7,809 nt of DNA. Origin: DAIUFH01 sp036844705. GTDB taxonomy: Bacteria > Bacillota > Clostridia > Tissierellales > Tissierellaceae. Location: NCBI GenBank assembly GCA_036844705.1, contig DAIUFH010000090.1, positions 1-7,809 on the forward strand, given 5' to 3'. Position 1 is the first letter of the stretch, and every line of letters begins with the position of its first letter. Position numbers and translations under genes: made by a program. The notes under the pieces are model-generated. The model did not search any database. It was given only the letters and a program-made list of their open reading frames with translations, and had not been told where the DNA came from. Positions 1-5,928 of the stretch are shown in pieces.

Positions 1-394
1 TCAAAATTATATTTGGCTTTATATCAACAATTTTTCTAATATCTGATTTTCTAAGTTTTCCAGAAGTAATCATCTTTATATTAGCACCAGCACCTAATGC
101 TGCTTCTTTTGCTGCTCTCACTGTCATATCATATACAAGACCATGAACTGTCATTTTCAAACCACCAGCTGCTGAAGATGTTGATATAAGCTCATCATAC
201 TCTATTGTATCTACATTTAAGTTTTGTTTTAAATCTTCTATTGCATTTCTAAGTCCAATATTTACATCCGCTTCATTAACTGTGGTAGGGGCTTGACCCT
301 GCCCTACAAATTCAGGGCATGAGTCAAAATTGTTAAAAGCATTAATTACTGTTGTGGTTGAACCGATTTCAGCTACAAGTAAATTAATTAGCAT
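1..394 (-). CDS. GlmL/MutL-like ornithine degradation protein, N-terminal part (3' end beyond the window)
   Basis: The ATG at 394-392 opens a frame that stays open to position 1 (131 codons). It begins MLINLLVAEIGSTTT, where IGSTTT is the phosphate-1 loop of the actin/Hsp70 (ASKHA) ATPase fold. Further on are GQGQAPTTV and SSAAGGLKMTVHG followed by a YDMTVRAAKEAALGAGA stretch, all typical of the GlmL/MutL family first seen beside glutamate mutase. Family members are roughly 450 residues, so about two thirds is missing. The start overlaps the end of oraE by 11 bases and has only a weak purine-rich Shine-Dalgarno, so translation is probably coupled to oraE. Clostridial ornithine clusters are known to carry a GlmL-related gene next to oraE. 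A role in maintaining or reactivating the B12-dependent aminomutase is inferred from that position; no activity can be read from the sequence. Confidence 0.88.
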   Translation of the reverse strand, partial: MLINLLVAEIGSTTTVINAFNNFDSCPEFVGQGQAPTTVNEADVNIGLRNAIEDLKQNLNVDTIEYDELISTSSAAGGLKMTVHGLVYDMTVRAAKEAALGAGANIKMITSGKLRKSDIRKIVDIKPNIIL

Positions 395-2594
395 TCATTT
401 CACGTCTCTTCTTAACTAAGAATGTTGCTACATGTTGCCCTTTGCTTCCCCTACCAAATCCAGCATCTACTCCGGATTCAACAGCCAATTCATTAGAAAC
501 TTGAGTACCTCCTGATATTATAATCACCTTGTCTCTAATACCTTTCTCTATGGCTATTTCATTTAGTTTCTGCATGTTTTTATAGTTGATGTCATCATGA
601 GAGATGATAGTTGATGCTAATATTGCATCGGCCTTTAATTCTATAGCAGCATCTACTAGCTTTTCTACAGGAATAGATGTACCAAGTATATGACATTCTA
701 TACCATACTTTTCAATACCACCATGTTTAATGTCTATTATTTCTCTAAGTCCAACGGAGTGTTCATCTTCTCCTACAGTAGCTGCAACTATCTTCATTGG
801 ATTGTTTTTGATGTCATTTCTAATTTCATCTTCTGTCATTATCTCAGGTTTTGGTGGTATTACAAGTTTATCTAAGTCAATGGTGAAGTCTACTCTACCT
901 TTGATTTCTACTCTTGTACCTTCGGCTTCCTGCATTATTTCTTTGTGAATTACTTCTACATCTACAAGACCCAATTTTTTACCTATTTCAATTGCTGCGA
1001 ATTCTGCAGTTCTTTCATCAGTTGGAAGGAACATAGCAGTATGGACAATACCATCTCCCATCCATTCCATTTCAGGTTTTATCTTTGAAGTTTTTCGCAA
1101 ATCTTCAACTTCTTTAAGTCTTACATTTACGTTATCAGTATCATCTAGTTCATCAATATAAATAATCTTTGAAGGATCTTCAAAAGTACCTCCGCCTATT
1201 AACTTTGCAGGATCATCAACTAAATTTGGATCATATTGTGCAATGTTGTTATATCCAAAGTGTGCTGTTACTGGTGCCATATAGTCTTCTTCTCTTTCAT
1301 AAACTGTCCCTACGCCTACACCTGCATCACTTTTTCTAACGATACCGTCTCCATTTCTCTCTGGGTAACATCCGGAATCAACAAAGAACCCTTCTTCTAC
1401 AGCTTTAAAATATCCACCTATTTCAAGAATTTCTTCCATGAATAGAGTCGCTCTTTCTTTAAGCTCACGTACCTTTTCCCCTAATTCTCCATCTCTTTTA
1501 ATTTCAACCATTTCCTTAAGTCCATCCATACCTGTAAAGGATTGTTTAGCAGTATCTACAGCTTCAATATTGTAAATATGCCATGGAACATTTCTTCCTT
1601 CATCAGGAGTAATAGTTGATTGAATATCAGCACTAGTCAATTCTGAAATTAATAGATTTAATACGTGTGTTACGGTTGCTTCTCTAGTAGAAGACTCCAT
1701 ATATTTCGTATTTTGTTGTGCACGCATTTTATATTCCTTAAATAATTCTCGCAATGCGACTGCATAAGGTAAGTCAATTCTCATGCATGGTGCTGGTGGT
1801 GCTGTAGGTGGTACAGTTGAAAGGCAAATATTTTCCTTTTTCATACCAACCTTAACTGAAAATATAGAGTTAATAGCATGTTGAACCATTAGTTCAGGCA
1901 TTACCTTCCAAGCTTCTCTTGCAGTTGCATTTGCATTATGTGCACCATCAATTTGAGCTATATCTGCCCAAGCCATTACTTTTTTAGCAACAGCAGCATC
2001 TACGAAGGATCTTACCATGTTAATATTTCTGTAAAGAACATTATATTGTGGGTCCTGGTGTGCACCATTTACACCTTCTTCTGCAAACATTACAGCTATT
2101 TCTGGACCTGCAACACCTGATACATAACTATGATAATTTATAGGTCTGCCAACTTCATCTTCAATAGCATCTATGGCTTTTCTTTGTGCTCTAACCTGCT
2201 TTCTTGTTATAGGAATACCACCAACTCCTTGTGGAGTTCCTTCGATCAATCCATCAAAGTGAGATTGCCCGGCAGTTCTTATAACCATTAGGTGGTCTGC
2301 ACCATGCCATGCAGCCATTCTCATTCTTCTTATATCATCCTCAAACCTGCCGGATGCTATCTCAGTTGTGATAACAGGAGAAGGTTGTGGATCTATATTT
2401 TCAAAGTATTTTGCTGCTGGTAGTGGTTGACTCTTTTTTAAAGGATCTGAAGTTTCATAGAAATCAAATTTACCAATTTTTCTTTTTTCATTTGCTCCAT
2501 CTCTCCAGTGCCAACCTCTTCTTCTAGGTCTATAATGTTCAAGGTCTTTTAATATCTCTTCAACATCTAGTTTTTCGTTTCTTTTTAATTCCAT
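384..2594 (-). CDS. oraE: D-ornithine 4,5-aminomutase, large subunit OraE
   Basis: This is the large subunit of the adenosylcobalamin- and PLP-dependent mutase that moves the 5-amino group of D-ornithine to C4, giving 2,4-diaminopentanoate. The 736-residue length fits the family. Residues of about 80-300 form the TIM-barrel-type PLP/substrate domain (WHGADHLMVIRTAGQSHFDG near 96). The C-terminal Rossmann domain carries the base-off B12 motif DxHxxG as DEHSVG, with His612. The PLP Schiff-base lysine is Lys623, eleven residues after that histidine, the same spacing as His618/Lys629 that I recall for the Clostridium sticklandii enzyme. Arg291, His219 and Tyr154 may correspond to its ligand-contacting residues, with the same offset of six. 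The ATG shares one base with the oraS stop (TAATG), and a GGGAGGTG Shine-Dalgarno (2602-2609) lies inside the oraS end. All key residues are present, so it should be active. The related lysine 5,6-aminomutase is less likely given the ord/ort neighbours. Confidence 0.97.
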   Translation of the reverse strand: MELKRNEKLDVEEILKDLEHYRPRRRGWHWRDGANEKRKIGKFDFYETSDPLKKSQPLPAAKYFENIDPQPSPVITTEIASGRFEDDIRRMRMAAWHGADHLMVIRTAGQSHFDGLIEGTPQGVGGIPITRKQVRAQRKAIDAIEDEVGRPINYHSYVSGVAGPEIAVMFAEEGVNGAHQDPQYNVLYRNINMVRSFVDAAVAKKVMAWADIAQIDGAHNANATAREAWKVMPELMVQHAINSIFSVKVGMKKENICLSTVPPTAPPAPCMRIDLPYAVALRELFKEYKMRAQQNTKYMESSTREATVTHVLNLLISELTSADIQSTITPDEGRNVPWHIYNIEAVDTAKQSFTGMDGLKEMVEIKRDGELGEKVRELKERATLFMEEILEIGGYFKAVEEGFFVDSGCYPERNGDGIVRKSDAGVGVGTVYEREEDYMAPVTAHFGYNNIAQYDPNLVDDPAKLIGGGTFEDPSKIIYIDELDDTDNVNVRLKEVEDLRKTSKIKPEMEWMGDGIVHTAMFLPTDERTAEFAAIEIGKKLGLVDVEVIHKEIMQEAEGTRVEIKGRVDFTIDLDKLVIPPKPEIMTEDEIRNDIKNNPMKIVAATVGEDEHSVGLREIIDIKHGGIEKYGIECHILGTSIPVEKLVDAAIELKADAILASTIISHDDINYKNMQKLNEIAIEKGIRDKVIIISGGTQVSNELAVESGVDAGFGRGSKGQHVATFLVKKRREMNAN

Positions 2595-2959
2595 TAATTG
2601 GCACCTCCCTTAAACAAGCTAACTACATCATCCCAATTATTACCTTCAACTAATAATAATCCTGCGTCTCTATAATCAATATTTTTAGATTTTGCTAATT
2701 TATATACTATATGTCCTGCACCTTTACCTATTAATCCTCTATCAATAGCATTTTCTACTATTGATTTTGCTTCAATACTTGAGAATCCCATTCTCAGTAA
2801 GACACTTCTTTCTATAGAAGGAGAGGTATGTGTTTCTGCTAATTCAACAATTGGATCAACTATCTTTTCAGCTAGTTGCCAAAATCTTTCTTCCAACTCT
2901 TCTTCGGAAAGATTAGCAAGGTGTTGTCTTCTTATATCAAAGTCGTCTTGTCTGCTCAT
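2594..2959 (-). CDS. oraS: D-ornithine 4,5-aminomutase, small subunit OraS
   Basis: This 121-residue protein is the small partner of OraE in the D-ornithine 4,5-aminomutase. It is required for the active heteromer but does not carry the B12 or PLP anchor residues itself. It starts MSRQDDFDIRRQHLANLSEE and includes ERFWQLAEKIVDPIVELA and an SPSIERSVLLRMGFSS segment, giving a soluble, helix-rich protein with no signal peptide. Length and sequence fit the OraS family. A perfect Shine-Dalgarno (AGGAGGTT, 2964-2971) overlaps the ortB stop codon, and the ATG follows 10 bases after the ortB end. The stop overlaps the oraE ATG by one base, an arrangement that favours matched production of the two subunits. 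Confidence 0.95.
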   Translation of the reverse strand: MSRQDDFDIRRQHLANLSEEELEERFWQLAEKIVDPIVELAETHTSPSIERSVLLRMGFSSIEAKSIVENAIDRGLIGKGAGHIVYKLAKSKNIDYRDAGLLLVEGNNWDDVVSLFKGGAN

Positions 2960-2969
2960 TATTAACCTC

Positions 2970-4394
2970 CTATTCTACTATAGATACATTTAAATCTTCA
3001 AGTGCTTTTTTAACAAATTTTTCATTTGATTTAGTTTCAGCTATTAAAAATGCTACATCGTCTTTATTTACCTTTGTTGCATTTGAATTACTTATACAAT
3101 GCTTAATTAATGATAATTTTAATTTGTCAACATCCAATTCTTTTACTTTAACATAGCTTGGATCCTTAGGTAAAATAATATTCTTACCAGGAATCTCTTC
3201 AGTTGGATCTCCTATTAAAAGTTCAATTCCATTTTCCTTTGCAAAAGTCAATTGTGGAAGTATATGTTTTCCAGCACCTGTGTATTCTGTTTCTTGAACT
3301 ACGATTATTTGATCCTGATCCATTTCCTGAGCCAATTTAAATGCTGCAGATAATGCAGTGTTACCGGCAGGTCCTCTCTCTAGACCTTCTATTTGAGCCA
3401 ATAATTCTGTCATATAGAATACTGTACCTTGATTCATAGTCACATATCTATCTAAATATCTCAATGGCCTTGCTGCAGATCTAGGAACATCAGATCTATC
3501 TGGCCATGTTGAAAATGGAATTCCAAATCCGGTATGACCTGTAGTAAATGATTTTTTGTTGAACTGTTTATCACTAGCCATATGAAGTCCTGTCAAGTCT
3601 ACGCTGGCTCCGATTACTTGAGTATCTTTTGCACCTGCTTTCAACAAGCCTCTTGCTGTACCAGTAAGATTACCACCACCTGCGTTTGTAACAACTACTA
3701 CATCTGGATCTTTTCCTTCTCTTTCTCTAAATTCCATTGCTAGTTCATAACCTAGTGTTTCTACTCCGGCTATAGCAAAAGGAGTATATAAAGAAGCATT
3801 AAAATATCCTGTGTCCTCAAGCAATAAAAGGAATGAATAAAACAATTCAGGACCTACAGTAAGCTGTACAACTTCAGCGCCATATGCTTCACATGCTCTG
3901 GCTTTTTCAATTATTTCCGGTTGCCCAACACCTCTTGAATCATAACACTCTTGAACTACAATTGCTTTTAACCCATTCATAGAACATTGAGAAGCTACGG
4001 CTGCTCCATAGTTTCCGGAGGTAGCTGCAATTGCACCTTTATACCCTAGTTTTTTAGCATGATAGATTGATGTTGCTGCACGTCTTGCTTTAAAACTACC
4101 TGATGCGTTGGAGGCTTCATCCTTTAAGAATATTCTTGCCCCTTTACCTTTAGGAGCGAATTTTCGTGCTAATGCAGTTATATTTTTTAGTTCATAAAGA
4201 GGTGTATTACCGACTCCTGTGTGTTTTTGAATCTCTTCAATCTCTTGAATAGAATATCCAGTCTCTAACATCATTTTTTCATAATCGAAGCCTATGCTTC
4301 CTGATTCAAATTTGTCAAAGTCAATTCCCACAGCCTTTTTCATAATCTCGCCTTTTCTTGCCATTACAGATTCATAGCTTCTATCCTTAGTCAT
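2970..4394 (-). CDS. ortB: 2-amino-4-oxopentanoate thiolase, PLP subunit OrtB
   Basis: OrtB is the large, PLP-binding subunit of 2-amino-4-ketopentanoate thiolase, which with OrtA uses CoA to split 2-amino-4-oxopentanoate into acetyl-CoA and alanine. The 474-residue protein has the fold-type II PLP enzyme layout seen in threonine synthase and tryptophan synthase beta. The SGSFK motif places the Schiff-base lysine at Lys102. ATSGNYGAA (about 125-132) is the substrate loop, and the glycine-rich NAGGGNLTG phosphate cup lies at about 237-245. On homology alone it could be called a threonine synthase-like protein; the position between ortA and oraS and the family-specific sequence decide for OrtB. 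The ATG overlaps the ortA stop by 8 bases (ATGACTAA), with a GAAGGTG Shine-Dalgarno at 4401-4407 inside ortA. The protein is probably cytoplasmic, with no signal peptide. Confidence 0.95.
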   Translation of the reverse strand: MTKDRSYESVMARKGEIMKKAVGIDFDKFESGSIGFDYEKMMLETGYSIQEIEEIQKHTGVGNTPLYELKNITALARKFAPKGKGARIFLKDEASNASGSFKARRAATSIYHAKKLGYKGAIAATSGNYGAAVASQCSMNGLKAIVVQECYDSRGVGQPEIIEKARACEAYGAEVVQLTVGPELFYSFLLLLEDTGYFNASLYTPFAIAGVETLGYELAMEFREREGKDPDVVVVTNAGGGNLTGTARGLLKAGAKDTQVIGASVDLTGLHMASDKQFNKKSFTTGHTGFGIPFSTWPDRSDVPRSAARPLRYLDRYVTMNQGTVFYMTELLAQIEGLERGPAGNTALSAAFKLAQEMDQDQIIVVQETEYTGAGKHILPQLTFAKENGIELLIGDPTEEIPGKNIILPKDPSYVKVKELDVDKLKLSLIKHCISNSNATKVNKDDVAFLIAETKSNEKFVKKALEDLNVSIVE

Positions 4395-4701
4395 TTAATT
4401 CACCTTCTCTACTCAATATTTCTTTAGCTTGTCTTCCAATATAAAGAATTTCAGGTACTGCTTTACCAAAATTGTGTTTCCAATAAGGATTTTTTTCAAT
4501 TAAAGTTCCTTTAACTTTTCTTCCAATATATGTTTCTACTTCAACTTCATCACCGAAGTTAGCACTTTCATTTAATAGAAATCCCTTATCCCACATTTCA
4601 AGAGGTACATTTTGAGTGTCCTCTGGAATTCCTGGAGCTCTTTCTCCTACTTTTAGTACTATTTCATGAATACGAACCCAATCTCCACGTTTGGCGTCCA
4701 T
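4387..4701 (-). CDS. ortA: 2-amino-4-oxopentanoate thiolase, small subunit OrtA
   Basis: OrtA is the 104-residue small partner of OrtB in the CoA-dependent thiolytic cleavage of 2-amino-4-oxopentanoate. The sequence looks like a small beta-barrel, with GDWVRIHEIVL near the start and a family-typical central stretch GDEVEVETYIGRKVKGTL, then EKNPYWKHNFG. No catalytic residue can be assigned from the sequence; the PLP site is in OrtB. The ATG is 17 bases after the ord stop and is served by AAAGGATG (4709-4716) with a 7-base spacer. Its end overlaps the ortB start by 8 bases, so the two subunits are likely translated together. Confidence 0.94.
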   Translation of the reverse strand: MDAKRGDWVRIHEIVLKVGERAPGIPEDTQNVPLEMWDKGFLLNESANFGDEVEVETYIGRKVKGTLIEKNPYWKHNFGKAVPEILYIGRQAKEILSREGELND

Positions 4702-4718
4702 TTTGCAACATCCTTTCT

Positions 4719-5768
4719 TTAGTCTTCTATAAGTTCTCTCATATCTCCCATAATAGCTCTTGGTACAGGAAGATCAATCATTGTCTTTAGTCCAGGTCTT
4801 GAATTGATTACTTGAGGAATCATATTTACACACATAGCTATTGTACCAATTCCACCTGGAACTTCTGGATTGATTGCCATGCTAATATCTGGTGTGCCTT
4901 TAATTGTTATATAATCTCCTGTTTCAACACCCTCTAATTGTGGTTCAACTTGTTGTGGGTGTATCATTTCAATTTTTAGTTCACCATCTACATAACCATT
5001 TCCAAGCATATTAACTCCTGCAACATCTCCTGCTTGAACTTCAGCATAAGGAGCTTTCCTATATACATTTGATACTATAGGTGATTTTGATAATTTAACT
5101 TCATCGGATAATTTCCATCCTAAAGCATCTGTTATCATATTAACTGATTCAGCAAAGCCAACATGACCTGCTAATTCTCCAGATTCATTTTTATTGTTGA
5201 AATCCTCTACAGTTAGGCCTACACCTTGTTCTCTCATTACTGCAGGTCCAAATGGTGATAAGTTATTAACTCTTTTTGCAACTATATGATCAACATCGTA
5301 ACAAGCACCTGTTAATGTAATAACTAATAAATCCATTATCAATCCTGGGTTTATACCTGTTCCCAATACTGTAACACCATTTTCTTTAGCTATTTTATCT
5401 AATTCTTTAGCCAATTCTGGTTCTTGTGCTTGGGGATATGACATTTCTTCTGCAGTAGTTACAATATTTATCTTCTTTTCTAGTACGAATTTGCACTTAT
5501 CAAATACATCTTTTGTAAAAGAATCTGTACAGATTAAAACAACATCCGCAGCTTTTTCTGTTATTACATCTTCATATGAACCCATTATGACATCTTTTCT
5601 ATCACCCTTTTCAAGACCTAAGAATTCATACATATTCTTTCCTATTTTTTCGCCTCTTGCTACAGCACCTACTATATCTACACCTTTTTTGGTTAGTAGC
5701 AATTCAGCCATACCTTTGCCCATGGAGCCTAAACCCCAAATGATAACCTTTACATTCTCATTTCTCAT
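4719..5768 (-). CDS. ord: 2,4-diaminopentanoate dehydrogenase Ord
   Basis: Ord oxidatively deaminates (2R,4S)-2,4-diaminopentanoate, the aminomutase product, to 2-amino-4-oxopentanoate and ammonia with NAD(P)+. The 349-residue protein opens with a Rossmann dinucleotide-binding loop, IIWGLGSMGKGMAELL (GLGSMG at 12-17). The overall layout resembles dihydrodipicolinate reductase, with an N-terminal nucleotide domain and a C-terminal substrate/dimer domain. Family-specific GTGINPG lies at 136-142 and a PFGPAVMREQGVG-like segment at about 172-184. The start is the ATG 7 bases after an excellent Shine-Dalgarno (TAGGAGGTG, 5776-5784). It is the first gene of the operon and sits directly behind the sigma-54-type promoter. 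Coenzyme preference for NAD or NADP cannot be settled by eye. Confidence 0.95.
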   Translation of the reverse strand: MRNENVKVIIWGLGSMGKGMAELLLTKKGVDIVGAVARGEKIGKNMYEFLGLEKGDRKDVIMGSYEDVITEKAADVVLICTDSFTKDVFDKCKFVLEKKINIVTTAEEMSYPQAQEPELAKELDKIAKENGVTVLGTGINPGLIMDLLVITLTGACYDVDHIVAKRVNNLSPFGPAVMREQGVGLTVEDFNNKNESGELAGHVGFAESVNMITDALGWKLSDEVKLSKSPIVSNVYRKAPYAEVQAGDVAGVNMLGNGYVDGELKIEMIHPQQVEPQLEGVETGDYITIKGTPDISMAINPEVPGGIGTIAMCVNMIPQVINSRPGLKTMIDLPVPRAIMGDMRELIED

Positions 5769-5775
5769 ATGCGAA

Positions 5776-5784
5776 CACCTCCTA
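5776..5784 (-). promoter_or_regulatory. Strong ribosome binding site of ord
   Basis: The minus strand reads TAGGAGGTG, nearly fully complementary to the 16S anti-Shine-Dalgarno, 7 bases ahead of the ord ATG. It fixes the ord start and leaves a short leader of about 20-30 bases from either candidate transcription start, too short for a riboswitch. Confidence 0.9.
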
Positions 5785-5797
5785 AAAATTTTACAAT

Positions 5798-5825
5798 ATT
5801 ATATACATTGCAATTAGTATGCCAA
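5798..5825 (-). promoter_or_regulatory. Possible overlapping housekeeping (sigma-A type) promoter of ord
   Basis: On the minus strand TTGGCA (5825-5820; five of six to TTGACA) is followed after 16 bases by a perfect TATAAT (5803-5798). Start would be near 5791. The -35 shares its GGCA with the sigma-54 -24 element and the -12 element lies in its spacer, so the two holoenzymes could not bind together. In such AT-rich DNA a perfect -10 can occur by chance, so functional use is uncertain. Confidence 0.45.
5809..5824 (-). promoter_or_regulatory. Sigma-54 (-24/-12) promoter of the ord operon
   Basis: The minus strand reads TGGCATACTAATTGCA, matching the sigma-54 consensus TGGCAC-N5-TTGCA at all but one listed base. 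The invariant GG and GC are present with exactly ten bases between them. Transcription would start near 5798, about 30 bases before the ord ATG. The gene immediately upstream encodes a sigma-54 activator, which strongly supports the call. The AT-rich stretch after the -12 element would melt easily. The same DNA also holds a -35/-10 candidate, listed separately. Confidence 0.85.
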
Positions 5826-5864
5826 ATATTTAATTTTGTAAACTACTTAATTTTCAGCAATAAA

Positions 5865-5881
5865 TGATAAAAAGATTATCA
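5865..5881. repeat. Short inverted repeat between enhancer and promoter
   Basis: TGATAA, a five-base spacer (AAAGA) and TTATCA form a 6-bp-arm dyad centred about 75 bases upstream of the predicted sigma-54 start. It could be an operator or, with the adjoining A-runs (five A at 5869-5873, six A at 5881-5886), simply bent DNA. In AT-rich sequence chance is a real alternative. Confidence 0.25.
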
Positions 5882-5928
5882 AAAAACGCAATATATTTTG
5901 CTTTTGGGTGCAAAATATATTGCGTTTT
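5881..5928 (-). terminator. Intrinsic terminator of the sigma-54 regulator gene
   Basis: Two perfect 19-bp arms (5883-5901 and 5910-5928) enclose an 8-base loop. On the minus strand the stem is followed by six T (5886-5881), so the transcript would end in a hairpin plus U-tract. The stem begins within the regulator's TAA stop codon. It would stop read-through from the regulator into ord and keep ord under its own promoter. The stem is AU-rich apart from GCGC-type patches near the ends, so efficiency may be moderate. The same bases contain the twin dyads described as candidate activator sites. Confidence 0.75.
5888..5923. promoter_or_regulatory. Candidate upstream activator (enhancer) sites for the ord promoter
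   Basis: Two 14-bp dyads, GCAATATATTTTGC (5888-5901) and GCAAAATATATTGC (5910-5923), are reverse complements of each other, and each is itself symmetric at 12 of 14 positions. Their centres are 22 bp apart, about two helical turns, and lie about 97 and 119 bases upstream of the predicted sigma-54 start. That is the usual place for dimers of a Fis-type-HTH activator. The binding protein would most simply be the product of the adjacent regulator gene. Assignment rests on symmetry, spacing and position only. Confidence 0.6.

Noticed and set aside
690..2120. Several plus-strand open frames of 60-72 codons at 690-875, 730-948, 1236-1445 and 1938-2120
   Set aside because: They lie opposite oraE, whose 736-residue product is clearly real. 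They show no Shine-Dalgarno and their translations look like antisense low-complexity sequence rich in Phe, Ser, Tyr and Cys.
2970..4394. Annotation of ortB as threonine synthase
   Set aside because: The PLP fold is shared, but the gene overlaps ortA and lies inside the ord-ora cluster, and no other threonine pathway gene is near.
384..5768. The operon as a previously undescribed metabolic system
   Set aside because: Gene content and order match the described clostridial ornithine oxidation cluster; only the control elements and the GlmL-like partner leave open questions.
5491..5817. Plus-strand open frame of 108 codons opposite the start of ord and its promoter
   Set aside because: It is antisense to the well-supported ord N-terminus, has no recognisable domain and runs through the operon's control region.
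5769..5926. Cobalamin riboswitch or other long leader RNA ahead of the B12 mutase operon
   Set aside because: The predicted leader is only about 20-30 bases, and no B12-box-like structure is seen in the 158-base gap.
5883..5928. The long inverted repeat as a transposon end, attachment site or CRISPR repeat
   Set aside because: There is a single hairpin with a U-tract right after a stop codon, with no direct repeats, spacer array or mobile-element gene nearby.
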